A stretch of 64,000 bases of DNA. Source: Anagrus nilaparvatae (taxonomy: Eukaryota; Arthropoda; Insecta; Hymenoptera; Mymaridae). How positions within the stretch are numbered: the stretch's first letter is position 1; each line of letters opens with the position of its first letter. Under the pieces are notes generated by a model. The model had not been told where the DNA came from. It did no database searches and worked only from the letters and a program-made list of their open reading frames with translations. Below, one piece after another: positions 10,750 through 21,515 of the stretch. The translations under genes were made by a program, and so were the position numbers. Where the stretch lies: assembly GCA_022575985.1 (NCBI GenBank), contig JAKSXM010000272.1, forward strand, positions 992,001 to 1,056,000, given 5' to 3'.

Positions 10750-10760
10750 TACAATTTGTA

Positions 10761-12890
10761 AATTATCTAAATCAATTTCAAAAATAAATCATCAAATTCA
10801 AAATTCAAAAAATCATTTCCTTTCCTGCCATAAAACAACAATATTTCACCACCAAAAAAAAGAATAAAGAAATATAACGCTCTTAATAAGTAACTAATAA
10901 AAATAAAAAAATTAAAAAAATTAATTTTTTTTGCACCGAGCTAATATACTATATACTATACTTTCTGATAATTTTCTATACTATATACTATACTTTCTGC
11001 TAATATACTATACTTTCTGCATTAAACTATAAACAATTATTGCATAAACATAGTAAAAGAATTCATTACATAGTTTGTCACACAATATAAATAAGAAGGA
11101 AAAAAAGATTTTTTTTCTGCTGATATAGCAAAAAAAAGCCCTAGGAAGATACATTCTTTTTATTTTAACAAACTACAATTCACTTCTGATAAGATGATCA
11201 TTATATTCAAAAATAAAAACGTTTGCTAACAGTAAGCAAAAAAAAAATTTTTACAATAGACTTATAAATAACATTAATACTATACAGCTCACCATCTAGT
11301 ATAAAATTTCATATCTTAGCTTCCTCATCTTTTAAATACCAAATCGTTGTTTCATAAACATGCATCTATTTAGGGTACGAAACTATTAATAAATATTTTT
11401 CTCAAATATCATGAAAAAAATTTTCACGTTAAATCGTAGAAAAAATTAATCAGTTCCTCCAGTACGCAAAACATTAAAAAACCTAATCAGTATATTTATT
11501 TAAAAAAAAAGAGGCTTCAAATAACAACACAGTGATTAATAAATATAAAAAATTTAAAAAAATTAAAAAAATTTTTTCACTAAAACTACGGGTCCATTTA
11601 TTGCTGCCACCACCATTAGTAGTTCATTTATCGCTGTTTACTTGTTTCCAATAATATTATTTAAGTAGCTTTCAAACATCCAGAAAATTTGTTTCGCCAT
11701 GATTTTTTTCAACTTTTTTTTTCTCTAAATTCACTTCAAAGGGTCTCATAAACATCCTGAAAATCCTGACATGTGATAGGCAATGATCGGTCCACAATCT
11801 TAAATTTTGGTTCTTCCGTTTACCTAAAAATCAGCAATAATGTAAAAGTTTTCGAGTAAACTAGACCTTACCAACATATTTCCACTTGTAAATCTTCATC
11901 TCCTGGACTACATGAACACATTACAGCATAAAAAAAGGTCTACATACTTTTTCTGGAGCTAAATCACCTAGGATCCTTGCGTCCCCATCCAAAAATTTGT
12001 AAATAAAAAGAATCAAGTGTACAAATTAGTCTTGAAATTAATATAAAATATTAAAATAGACTAAAAACTACTTCAAGTAACTTACCAAATATAATTTGAA
12101 CTAATACACATCAATATTGGACCCAATTCTAGCATCTGTAAGCGCATCGATCCAACCGAGTTCTTGTAGACAGTCTGAAAACATTAAATTAAAATTAATA
12201 CACTTAGAAAATATAATTTTATACTTTTTCCATACCTAAATAAATTTATACGCTTTAGCTTAGCCTTATCTCAACACATTCGTTATACAGAAGTTTCCAC
12301 GAACAACAAGCGCCTGTAGCTCTGGAACCATCATTATAAAAAGATTCTTTTTATAAAATTTTATGAATTTTAAAATAAAAAATAAAATAATTATATAAAA
12401 TAACATACTTAAAAAATCTTATAACTGTAATTTTTTATCTTGAGTTGATAAAGAAGAATCCTTTTAGAGAAAGTTTTCTTTTTAATTGTTTAAATGACCT
12501 GACTATTTGATTGATAAATTAAAAAATTAATAAATCTTTATCAATAAATCTTTATTTATTTTATATTTTATTCAAATTGCGTTTAGAGAATATTTCGAAA
12601 AGTGATCATAATAGTTTTGAAAGTTAGTTTTAGTTGTATATTTTTTTGAATAAAAAATATTAAGCATACTGGAATAGGGAACTTATGGAACATAAGTCGC
12701 TTTTTTAAATCTAGCAGAAAACGAAACTGTTAGATTTTCTTTAAGTCACAATTAGGATATACACTTTTTTCTATATCTAATATCAAATTAATAAAAAAAA
12801 AGTAATTTTTTATAAATCTAATCATATTTTTATGTGTTATATTTAAAAATATGTCAGCTGAAGAAAATATATACTAGATATAATTTCTTA
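10761..12890. other. AT-rich DNA with possible spliced minus-strand gene relic
   Basis: No long reading frame. On the minus strand between about 12330 and 11740 there are short open segments bounded by good splice signals, for example a polypyrimidine-CAG acceptor at 12173-12185 and a TTG|GTAAGT-like donor near 12084. One frame inside reads ELGWIDALTDARIGSNIDVY. This looks like fragments of a transposon or gene with short introns, but I cannot name it. The remainder (10761-11700 and 12340-12890) is low-complexity AT-rich sequence with scattered A runs, in which I see nothing else. Confidence 0.25.
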
Positions 12891-13880
12891 TGATCGATGC
12901 AGAAATGTATTTAATTTACAAAAGGTATGCTCTAAGACATCACTACGTAAAATTCCTAAAAGATTTTTAGATGTTTTTGCCGTATTAAAAAAAGATGAAA
13001 GGCTTTGCTCAAAATGTTATAAATATGCTGCAAATATATATTCAAAAGGGAAAAAAATTTGCTTTCAATATAAATAAATGCCTATATTAAGTTTACATTA
13101 ATAAATAGGTATAATTTATCGAATTTTGAATCTTTTTTACAGAAAAGACTTATATCAAAATTTATTTATTAATTAAGAGCTTTGAATTATTTTGATAAAC
13201 AAGTCATCTATAAAAAGATTCACACATTAAGTACATAAATTTTGATATAAATTATATACTTATATTTTATTTTAAATTATATATCAATATACCTATTATT
13301 AATAAATTAAAAAATATATTTTCCACATATAAAAGCAAATGATTACCAAGAGTATCAAGATAATCAAGAAATTAGAGATTCTGATGTTGTAGATCATTCT
13401 AATAATTTGATTAGAATAAATCAAATGAATGTAGAAAATATGGATGTGGATGGAATAGAAAATGTTAATAATGTTAACATCTCTTACAATCTTTTTAATA
13501 AGTTGAATAATTTATTAAATAACTAAAAACGTAAATATAATCATCCATTATCAACAATTGTACTATTGTGCTTAGAATATCAAGCAAATTGTATTAAATT
13601 ATGCTTTTTATTATTTGATTATAAACTATTAAAATGTTTTTAGGAAATTATTTTTCACCTGAGATAACAGATAAAGTAAAAAATTTTTTTTTCAGCCATA
13701 TATAAGCGCGCAATTGTCTAGCTCAAAGGATTGTATCACTGTAAAAGATGATAATGGCACTAAAATCAAAGTACAGAAGTACTTGTTTTTAGGAAATTTA
13801 AGAAAAATGTATGTTTTTAAGGAGGAAAATCCTGATTTGAAACTAGGATTTTTAACTTTTGCTACTTTAAGGTAGCAGAC
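12891..13880 (+). pseudogene. Spliced transposon-gene relic (Cys-rich N-terminus, unknown family)
   Basis: 12891-13069 is open and encodes a cysteine-containing segment (KVCSKTSLRKIPKRFLDVF, then LCSKCYKYAANI) resembling a small zinc-binding domain. 13420-13528 encodes an acidic asparagine-rich stretch ending in a stop. 13660-13878 encodes DCITVKDDNGTKIKVQKYL, then LGNLRKMYVFKEENPDLKLG and FLTFATLR. That last block matches a pattern I associate with an unnamed gene carried by repetitive elements in many arthropods ('K..LL.NL.E.Y..FK...P..KIGFS.FA.LRP'). The pieces are separated by AT-rich, possibly intronic, DNA. I cannot assign a superfamily. Confidence 0.4.
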
Positions 13881-14149
13881 CGAATTGGAATGACGTTTTT
13901 TAAGACATTTTTCTTTATTTAATTTCTCATCCCCTTTATTAGTTATCAGTTAACAATTTATTTCGTACATTTATTAGGCATTTCTATACATAAAAAAATT
14001 TTTTTTTTAAATTTAATAATTAGTTGTATTTATAGAGGACGCCAAAGTACAGGTGTAGATAGTGCAGTTAGTCCATGGCTGACAGTTAATCTCAGGATTG
14101 GCAAGTTTGAAAAAAAAACCAAAAAGATTCTTCACAAAGTATGTGTCTC

Positions 14150-14311
14150 ACAAGGCAATACACCTAAAATAGAAAAAAAAACCAAAAAATAAAAAAATGG
14201 GAGAGGCGGAAAGAAATTTTTTAAAATTAGGCGTTATTTTTGAGCGTGTTACGCTTGATAAAGGCATATTTAAATTAATTTTTTTTTTAATTTTATGGTG
14301 TATTGCCTTGT
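14150..14311. mobile_element. Short MITE (162 bp)
   Basis: A 15-bp perfect terminal inverted repeat, ACAAGGCAATACACC at the left and GGTGTATTGCCTTGT at the right, encloses poly-A/poly-T-flanked AT-rich sequence. A small inner inverted motif (AGCGTGTTACGCT) is present. No clear target-site duplication can be read. It lies just 5' of the Gypsy gag. Confidence 0.65.
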
Positions 14312-14417
14312 CATATACTTTAATGAATATATTGAACTAAAGTTTTTGAAAATCAAAATTAAACGACCTAATAGACCTCAATTTGAATAACTTTAACCGA
14401 GAACAATATATAAACAT

Positions 14418-15744
14418 GGCTCAGGACGATAAGACCTTGGAAATAAGAATGGCCCTAGACGAAGTTGAAATATTTGACGGAAAAGCACCAGACATTTTTA
14501 CATGGATAAAACAAGTCGAAAAAGCGGCTTATAGCCTAGAAAACCAATCAATACCTCGACTTTTTAACTTACTAAGACACAAAGTAAAAGATTGCGCCTC
14601 AGAAGCGATTAGGAAAATTAATTTTGAATCTATAGCCGAATTTAGTCATCATTTTGAAAGACTTTTTGGAAAAAACATAGTAAATGGTCTACTATCTACT
14701 AAAATAAAATTGGAAGTTTCTATCAATTTAAAAATGAATCGGTCTTAATTTATCAACTAAGACTAGAAAATTTAATCGAAAGAACAAAGAAGGCATATGA
14801 ATCAAGTGTCGCAACAGAACAAAATGCAAGAGAACTAATTACAAATTTCAATTTTCAACTAGAAAAAATGGCTAAAAAAAAGTTTATGGACGGATTCCTA
14901 CCAGAAATTGAATGCCGGTTAATCCCCGATTATGAACAAACTACAATGGGCGAAATTGCCAGAAAAGCATCCAACATAGAAGAAAAACTAGAAAAATTTA
15001 AAAACATGTGCCATGAAATTCAACATATATTTAGAAACGAGACAGCCTCAGATATAAATAATATTATCATTAAAGAAAAATGTGAAAAATGTTATTCCAC
15101 TGATCACAAAACACAAAATTGCCCAGAAACATGTACAAGAAAACTTTGACAAACTACAAAAAACAGTTGAAACTTTTATAGAAAAATCGATTCTAGCTTT
15201 CGAAAATATAAAGAATGAAAATCAAGAAACTCAAAGTTACCCTCGGACACCAAAATATACTTGCATAAACCATCCAAAATCAGTCAGCCACAATACATAC
15301 CAATGCTCACTGAATAGACCCAAAAATAATTCGGGAAATAATAATAATAGAAGAAATTTTCAAACAAATAATAACAATAATAATAATTTTCGTAATCAAC
15401 AATCTAGACAATATAATAAAAATAATAAAAATAATAATAGTAATAATTATAACCGAAATCAAAATAGATATCAAGGCAAACGTAATTTTAATAAGTCTAG
15501 ATATAATAATAATAATAATTATAGACAAAATCATCAAAATGGATGTACACACTGCGGAAATCCGCATCATAAAATAAATAATTGCGCCCAACATCAACTC
15601 TTACAAGCTAATCATTTTTATCGCTCGGGAAACCATTCACCGACCTTTATGGCAGGGGGGCAGGGGGCTGGTATGATAACACCCCAACAAACGTTGACTC
15701 AAGGCAACCAAGCCTTACCACTCCAATTCCAATCAGCTCAATAA
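14418..15744 (+). pseudogene. Gypsy gag (relic, zinc knuckles)
   Basis: The ATG at 14418 starts MAQDDKTLEIRMALDEVEIF. The capsid-like helical region (WIKQVEKAAYSL; FNLLRHKVKDCASEAI) breaks off at 14748. A second frame from about 14750 runs into 15149 with the knuckle CEKCYSTDHKTQNC (CX2CX4HX4C). A third frame (15082-15744) encodes a long asparagine-rich, AAT-repeat tract (15330-15530) and a second perfect knuckle CTHCGNPHHKINNC. So there are at least two frame changes. Gag would package the element RNA; this copy cannot make the full protein. Confidence 0.8.
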
Positions 15745-16000
15745 TAAACTATAATGTTCTAAACTTTAATATAATTAACTAGGACTATTTTCACGCGCTT
15801 CGCGCGATGTAGGTCGCCCAACGCCTTAATAAATAAATTGTAAAATAAAAAAAATTATTTATATTCTTTAATTAAAAAAATCTTTAATTTTATTGTTTTC
15901 TACTGTAAATTTCGAATAAATTATTATAATTTATAAAAAAAAAAATTAAAAATTTTTATAATTTTTTTAATTTATTTTATAACTAGCTGAACCGTGAACC

Positions 16001-16485
16001 TCAATCTGTCATTGATATATATTGATCAACATTATAATTTTTAATTACATCTTGTTTTATTAATATTTGATCTTCAGTTTCTATTTTTATACTTTCTGCA
16101 GTTGAACCCCAAAATATAATTTTACCCTGAATAAAAATTATTATAAGTAATACATTCACTTTAAAAAAGTTAAATATTATTTATATTTACATTGGTTTTT
16201 GTTTCATCTGCTATTAATATTTCACGTCTTTTACCACTACTTCTATCCAAATTCACCTTTATCTTTAATTAAATTCGAAATAATTTAGTAGTTTAATTAA
16301 TTACTTATATAAAAAAAACAAATCTTGATGATATTAATAGTTCAATTTTTTTGTGTGTGCTATACCTGTATTATATCATAAAATTTATCATAGACATCAT
16401 CTAAAGCTATACATCTTTTTATATTTTTCAAACAGTCAATAACATCAAAACTAAATAATTTTGATTTTTTTATCAGAAAATCCAT
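16001..16485 (-). CDS. Small three-exon OB-fold gene (105 aa, apparently intact)
   Basis: ATG at 16485. Exon 1 is 16366-16485 (40 codons), exon 2 is 16191-16262 (24 codons), exon 3 is 16001-16126 (41 codons plus TGA). The introns (103 and 64 bp) have GT..AG borders (CAG|GTATAG, AATTAAAG|; AAT|GTAAAT, TTTATTCAG|) and both are phase 0. The predicted protein has a helical N-terminus (CLKNIKRCIALDDVYDKFYD) and then an OB-fold-like strand pattern (KRREILIADETKTN, GKIIFWGSTAE, IKIETEDQILIKQDVIKNYN) as in single-stranded-DNA-binding RPA-type domains. No stop or frame lesion is seen, unlike everything around it. It lies antisense between gag and protease of a dead Gypsy element. It may be a fragment of a transposon protein (OB folds occur in some Helitrons and other DNA transposons) or a duplicated host exon set. 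The true 5' end may lie further upstream. Confidence 0.5.
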
Positions 16486-16590
16486 GTTCTTTAGAAAAAT
16501 GAAAATATATATAATACAATAAAAATTAAAAAAAAAATAATAAAAAATATTCATACGTTTGAAATGTCACTACAAATAGTAATCTATAGC

Positions 16591-16885
16591 GACCATTTCA
16601 GTAGCAATCGTTTCTATGGTTACTATTTCCATAATAACCGTTACCATGTTTTTACCGTTTCCATAGCAACCGTTACTATGGTTACCATTCCCATAGCAAC
16701 CGTTGCTATGGTTACAATTTCCATAACAACAGTTGCTATGGTTACAATTTCTATAAAAACCGTTAGCATGGTTACCGTCACCATAGCAACCGTTATTACC
16801 GATTCCATAGCAACCGTTGCCATGGTTACCATTCCTATAACAACTGTTACTATGGTTACTGTTTCTATAGCAACCGTTACTATAA
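16591..16885. repeat. 30-bp palindromic minisatellite (X-box-like units)
   Basis: About ten degenerate copies of a 30-bp unit, CCATAGCAACCGTTRCTATGGTTAC plus 4-5 spacer bases. Copies start at about 16661, 16691, 16721, 16751, 16781, 16805, 16835 and 16865, with weaker copies before. Each unit is itself nearly palindromic (CCATAGCAAC..GTTGCTATGG). The best units resemble the RFX X-box (GTTRCCATGGYAAC), for example GTTGCCATGGTTAC at 16816-16829. Open frames through it are artefacts of the periodicity. Confidence 0.85.
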
Positions 16886-16985
16886 GTGGTGATCACGTGA
16901 TATACACGTTGTGATCACGTGATAACCATATAGTTATCAAATGATATACACGTGGTTATCACGTGATAACCACGTGGTAACCTGC
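16886..16985. repeat. CACGTG-centred palindrome cluster
   Basis: Directly after the 30-bp array, GATCACGTGAT occurs twice, followed by ATACACGTGGTTATCACGTGAT and AACCACGTGGTAAC. Five CACGTG cores fall within 100 bp, most inside longer palindromes. CACGTG is the canonical E-box; whether these bind anything is unknown. Confidence 0.75.
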
Positions 16986-17048
16986 CTACAGCGGTGATTA
17001 TATATTTATATTATAGGTAGATAAAATTCCTGTTTTAAAATTTTTGAC

Positions 17049-17506
17049 CAACCAGGAAACTGTAGATATTTACTTCTGGATAGTGGTGCACAAATTAATA
17101 TTATCCAAGAAAAGTGTATTCCAAAAGCAAATTTACCTTATATAATTAGTAAATTAGTAAATTACAGGAATTTCTGACAAGTCAATAAATTCTATAGGCA
17201 CATACAATATTTCATTATACGATTTACCATGTAATTTTAATATAGTACAAAACGATTACGCAGTTAAGTCTGTCTACGGTATCCTAGGGAGTGATTTTTT
17301 AGATAAATATAAAGTCATAATAAATTTTGAAAATAAAACTGTAACTTTAAAAAACCAAGAAATACCTTTTTTTTCTAAAAGTGAAATTGAAAAAGAAATT
17401 TTAGATTCAAAGAACCCTCCTGATAAAACAACATCGTGTGATAATGTGTCAAGTGCGGCTATAGCTACAGATTCTTTAGGAAGCATTAGTAGCAACAAAA
17501 AATAAT
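17049..17506 (+). pseudogene. Gypsy aspartic protease region
   Basis: The retropepsin active site LLDSGAQINII begins at 17070, and the second conserved strand GILGSDFLDKYKVIINFENK is at about 17277-17336. Both are as expected for a Gypsy protease. A stop or frame change near 17160 (duplicated 'agtaaatt') separates the two halves. The C-terminal part continues into a serine-rich linker ending at 17506. Confidence 0.75.
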
Positions 17507-18017
17507 ATTAAAAAAATTGTCAGTGGAAATAAAAGAATCAGGCCCCGACAATTCTCTAAAAAGAATTTGAAGGACGCATCTGACAAAATAGGTGACAGTT
17601 ATTTATCAGATATAATGATGCAAGAATGAATGAAATTATTCACACAAATTCAAATAATTTTTTATTGTCTTCGGAATGTAAATTCAGCAAAATGCATGCA
17701 TGCATGCACTTGCAACTTAAACGCTGATCTTAGCAAATTCCAATGCAATACGGTAGCTACATCTCTTTACGAAAATGAATATAAAAATATGTTAAACTCT
17801 TTAAGAAAAAATGAACATAATGTTATTACAAATAACTATTTAAACGATGCAACGCAAAATAGCGATTATGATTTTATAATTAATAATTATTATTCTCTCA
17901 GTATATGATTTTATGAATAATAATTATTATTCTCTTTAAATAATTATTATTCTCTCTTGAAAGAGTTATCAATTACACACGATGCATCGTCAGCAAAAAA
18001 TGCTTTTAAAAATAATA
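17507..18017 (+). pseudogene. Gypsy pol linker between protease and RT (part 1)
   Basis: 17630-17908 is an open frame with a cysteine cluster (CMHACTCNLNADL) and asparagine-rich tail, lying between protease and RT. It is probably the poorly conserved spacer of Gypsy pol. The sequence CATGCATGCATGCA at about 17693 is a short simple repeat. It is cut at 18018 by the Tigger insertion and resumes at 21516. Confidence 0.5.
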
Positions 18018-18189
18018 TACAGTAGTCCCTCCGTATAAGCGGGAGTACGGTTCCAGCAGAGTACCACGTATCAGAAACCGCGTATACGGAAGCATTATTC
18101 TTATGGAAAAATGGGGGTTAGGGGAATCCAAAAATGCAAAAGACCAAAAATGACTCAAACTTACACTTTTTTATCAATAATCAATTTAT

Positions 18190-19345
18190 TTACAAAAAGA
18201 AATCAGTAATTTGCGTTTGTTTTATTTTTCTGCGATACTCTTTAAATAAATCTTCATAAATTTGCACTGCGATATTACAATTATGTTGGAAATGTAGGCT
18301 TCGCGTCATCACGGGATCGAAACGAATTGCTTCTTCAATAGTATCTTGGAGGGAGTCCATAATTTTTTTAAGAGAAACTGAATGAAAATGTTTGCTTAAT
18401 TCGTCATTATCATCACCTTCATCATCTGAACTCGAAGTTTTTTCTTCAATCACCATCTCGGCAACTTCTGCCACCGTTAACTCTTCATTTTCTGGAGAAA
18501 CAAGCTCTAGAATTTCTGATTCTCTTAAATCATGGAATCCTTCACCGCCAACTTCTTGCGAAAAATTTATGAAGTTCTGTATAGCAATTTGATGTTCGAG
18601 TAACTGTGATTAATTTTGTGATTCTTTTGAGGTGACTAGCTCTGGTAAAAATTTTGAACAACTTATATTAAGCGTTGAATTAGAAATTTCTTGCCACGAT
18701 TTTTCGATGAGGCCTAAGCAATCGAAAATTGAAAATTTTTTCCAAAAGCTTCGCACAACATTCTCAGACTCAAAATTTTCACATTCTCTGTGTTGATTTA
18801 CAAACCGGACCATGGTTTATAGAAGGTGGCGAAGATAATAAGATTTGAATGTTGCTATTACGCTTTGATCCATAGGTTGGATCAACGAGGTGGTATTCGG
18901 AGGTAAAAAAACAAATTTCAACATCTGGATGTGCTAACATAACCTCATTGCCATGACTCGCACAGTTATCAAGAAGAAGGAGAATTTTGAAGGCCAGATT
19001 TTCTTTTGCCAAATATAATTGAACTTCTGGATCAAAAGATTTCAAAACTATTCTTTAAAATTTCTTTTTGTAACCCACGCAGTTTTATTTGACCGCCAAA
19101 ATACGGGCAAATGATCTTTGTTCTTCCCCTTCATTATACGGGGGTTTTCAGATTTGTACACTAGCATAGGCTTGCATCTGAATGTGCCAGAAGCATTTGC
19201 GCACAATAGTAATGTCAATCTTTCCTTGGCAACTTTGAAGCTGGGAGCTTTTTTTTCTTCTTTCGCGATAAAAGTACGTCCAGGCATTCTCTTCCAATAA
19301 AAGCCAGTTACATCGCAATTAAATATTTGTTGGGAACTGGAAGGC
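18190..19345 (-). pseudogene. Tigger (DDE_1, pogo-type) transposase, C-terminal part
   Basis: From 19345 down, the frame encodes QIFNCDVTGFYWKRMP (first catalytic D of the DDE_1 domain), then GRTFIAKEEKKAPSFKVAKE and LTLLLCANASGTFRCKPMLVY. In the next block (18779-19045) it encodes FKILLLLDNCASHG, the second catalytic D. A frame change follows at the FTSEYHLVDP region, where the canonical proline-rich 'QPMDQG' segment is degraded. The C-terminal acidic, serine-rich region (18190-18474) ends in QTQITDFFL, a short tail reminiscent of PCNA-binding motifs. It is inactive. Confidence 0.85.
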
Positions 19346-19349
19346 TCAC

Positions 19350-20726
19350 ATGGAGCATGTAACGGCCAAATTCCTTAATGGATACTGGCTATGCAGACGT
19401 ATGGTGGGAGTAACATGGGGTCTAAGATCGAAATTGGTAAAATGGATTTACGACGCGGTTATGATCCCTAGGCTCACATACGGATCGGTAGTATGGTGGC
19501 ACAGGTCTAACCTCATCACTGAGGGGAAAAACCTGGACCGCCTACAAGCAATGATGCTTAGAAGCATGGTTGGAGCGCCAAAGAACACGCCAAAGACGGC
19601 ACTCCGTGTGCTTGTCGGTGTTCCTCCGTTCCACATTGTTATCAAAGAATCGGCAGCCAGAACCGCAGCTAGACTACGGGCCCTGGGCGAATGGGTTCCT
19701 GGTAGGGGCAAGCACGCTGCGATAGCGGAACTGCCCTGTATGGAACTACTGAACAATGGCCTAGACAGAACTACTGGGGAGATTACCTTTGAAAAGAGGT
19801 TCTCCATTAGGATAACCAGCAGGGATGAATGGGCAGACGGCACTCATCCGGATCTGGCTCATACAAGAGTCTGGTATACGGATGGGTCGAAACAGGATGG
19901 AAATACTGGTTCGGCAGCATGGGGCCCTAAAGAAAGAGCACTCATCGGCTCTGCAGGACCCCTAGCCTCGGTGTTTCAATCGGAAATACTGGCTATAAAG
20001 ATGTGTGCGGAGAAGATGCTTCGTCAGGGGACAGAGGGAATGAGAATTAGCATATGCTCAGACAGTGTGGCTGCTCTCAACGCTCTGGACTCGGTAACGG
20101 CTTTCTCAAAGTTGGTACGCGATTGCAAAACTTCTCTAAACACTCTTGGTAGTCGGAACAAAATCACGCTTTACTGGGTAACCGCTCACGTGGGCATACC
20201 AGGCAACGAGAAAGCTGACTCTTTAGCCAAGAAAGGAACTAAGATAGCAGTCCCAACTGCCGTCATCGGAACCCCTTGGTGCGAGGTTGTGTCAGCTATC
20301 TCTGACTTAATGGGTAGGGAAACCGCAACGGAGTGGACGGAATCAAGGGGAGCCAGGCAGTCCAAAAGGGCCCTGGGTACCTCTCCGATCTACGAGTGGC
20401 GTGATGAACGACTGAATATGAATAGAATCTATACTCGTGTTGTGGTGGGCTGGATAACGGGACACTCCGTATTGAACCATCACAGATGGGGGAACATAAA
20501 CGATATTCGGAACTGCAGATTCTGCGATGAATCGACAGAAACCACCGAACATCTGATCTGGGCTTGCCCAGCGCTAGAGGAACGTCGTAGACGGTACCTC
20601 GAATTTTCACTAACGAACACAGAAGATGTTGGACCATTGAAGCCTCAGAGCCTAGTGAACTTCATAAGGTCACTAGGCCTCGAGAACTTCATAGGAGGGC
20701 GGAGACCACCTGAGGGGGAAGCCTAA
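19350..20726 (+). CDS. Non-LTR ORF2 C-terminus: RT thumb, RNase H, zinc motif (open)
   Basis: 458 codons are open from the truncation to TAA. The first methionine is only internal; coding similarity begins a few codons upstream (NWKAHMEHV). RT thumb region: residues 1-150 (MIPRLTYGSVVWWH, LQAMMLRSMVGAP). RNase H: VWYTDGSKQDG (first D), SEILAIKMCAEKML (E), ISICSDSVAALNAL (second D), LYWVTAHVGIPGNEKADSLA (H and last D), about residues 170-315. The C-terminal zinc-binding motif CRFCDESTETTEHLIWAC (CX2CX8HX4C) lies at about residues 390-407. RNase H supports the LOA/I/R1-related group. Absence of stops suggests fairly recent insertion, although the truncated element is dead. Confidence 0.9.
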   Translation: MEHVTAKFLNGYWLCRRMVGVTWGLRSKLVKWIYDAVMIPRLTYGSVVWWHRSNLITEGKNLDRLQAMMLRSMVGAPKNTPKTALRVLVGVPPFHIVIKESAARTAARLRALGEWVPGRGKHAAIAELPCMELLNNGLDRTTGEITFEKRFSIRITSRDEWADGTHPDLAHTRVWYTDGSKQDGNTGSAAWGPKERALIGSAGPLASVFQSEILAIKMCAEKMLRQGTEGMRISICSDSVAALNALDSVTAFSKLVRDCKTSLNTLGSRNKITLYWVTAHVGIPGNEKADSLAKKGTKIAVPTAVIGTPWCEVVSAISDLMGRETATEWTESRGARQSKRALGTSPIYEWRDERLNMNRIYTRVVVGWITGHSVLNHHRWGNINDIRNCRFCDESTETTEHLIWACPALEERRRRYLEFSLTNTEDVGPLKPQSLVNFIRSLGLENFIGGRRPPEGEA

Positions 20727-20904
20727 GGTGAACCTGCAACAGGTATACCCGAACTGTGGTAAGATCTCGGTAACATATGTCTATGGGCTATGCCTAAAGG
20801 TCTGTGCGCGCCCTGATCGATGCCCCTAACTGGGGAACCTGGAGTTCGGTCATCGCCGGAAGAACCTGAAGGGGGTTATTCTGACCTCTGGTTTTCATCT
20901 TCGG

Positions 20905-21185
20905 AACACTAACACACAAGGTAGCAACCATGCAGTTATTCGAACCCTCGAAGGAAGGGTGACTCTGGGATCATGCTTGCATGGAACCAGGTCTGGACTT
21001 CCCAACAGAGGCAAGATCTCTGCAGGTTGTCACTTCTGTGACACTAACACACAAGGGAGCAATTAAGCAGTTATTCGAACCCTCAAAGGAAGGGTGATTC
21101 TGAGACCATGTTCGCATGGAACCAGGTCTGGACTTCCCTACAGAGGCAAGATATCTGCAAGTTGTCACTTTTGGGACACTAACCG
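20905..21185 (+). repeat. 135-bp tandem repeat in non-LTR 3' UTR
   Basis: Two complete units start at 20905 and 21040, with a partial third from 21175. Each contains ACTAACACACAAGG, a CAGTTATTCGAACCCTC segment, 'catggaaccaggtctggact' and 'cagaggcaagat'. The period is 135 bp. Tandem 3' UTR units are known from several insect non-LTR families. Confidence 0.9.
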
Positions 21186-21515
21186 CGAGCACCATCTAAG
21201 GGAAACAAACACAACACAATACCGGGACATCCAGGGCTCTTACTTAAAGGGACCAGGATGGACCAACAGGTGGAGCGCTAGGGGCTTTTAAATTAAGTCG
21301 GGTGCTCTGGAGCTTGTCTCCCCCCATCCAGGCAAAAAAAAAATAAAAATAAAAATAAAAATAAAAATAAAAATAAAAACAAAAAACAAAAAAACATCAA
21401 AACCGCGTATAAGCGACGGAAAAGACCGCGTAAATCGAGGGATGTCTACAATTAATGAACCGCGTATAAGCGAATCCGCGTATAAAAAATCCGCGTATAT
21501 CGAGGGACTACTGTA

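Larger units (their letters stand above)
8880..10760 (-). mobile_element. R1-clade non-LTR retrotransposon, 3'-truncated
   Basis: On the minus strand the order is ORF1 (gag-like), then ORF2 endonuclease, then the linker that normally precedes reverse transcriptase. The similarity stops at about 8880, before the RT. The segment is clearly richer in GC than its surroundings. Non-LTR elements usually lose their 5' end; here the 3' half is missing, so a deletion or rearrangement after insertion is likely. The break point coincides with the start of the PolB similarity of the Polinton. Confidence 0.85.
19338..21395 (+). mobile_element. RNase H-bearing non-LTR retrotransposon, 5'-truncated, inside Tigger
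   Basis: A clean 5'-truncated insertion: only the end of the reverse transcriptase, the RNase H domain, the zinc-binding C-terminus, the 3' UTR with tandem 135-bp repeats and an (AAAAAT)n tail (21336-21380) remain. The direction is opposite to the Tigger transposase. It is GC-rich relative to the host DNA. It could belong to the same family as the 8.9-10.75 kb element, but the two do not overlap, so this cannot be tested here. Confidence 0.9.
18020..21513 (-). mobile_element. Tigger/pogo DNA transposon, with nested non-LTR insertion
   Basis: Terminal inverted repeats begin CAGTAGTCCCTC at the left and end GAGGGACTACTG at the right, with TA duplications at 18018-18019 and 21514-21515. Subterminal GCGTATAAGCG / CCGCGTATA repeats occur near both ends, most at the right (21403-21500). 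The transposase lies on the minus strand. Its N-terminal third is absent: only about 120 bp of Tigger remains to the right of the non-LTR insertion, so the nested insertion came with a deletion, or Tigger was already internally deleted. Confidence 0.9.

Noticed and set aside
16564..16914. Open frames of 108 and 116 codons on both strands with repeated GN/TI motifs
   Set aside because: Produced by the 30-bp periodicity of the minisatellite, not genes.
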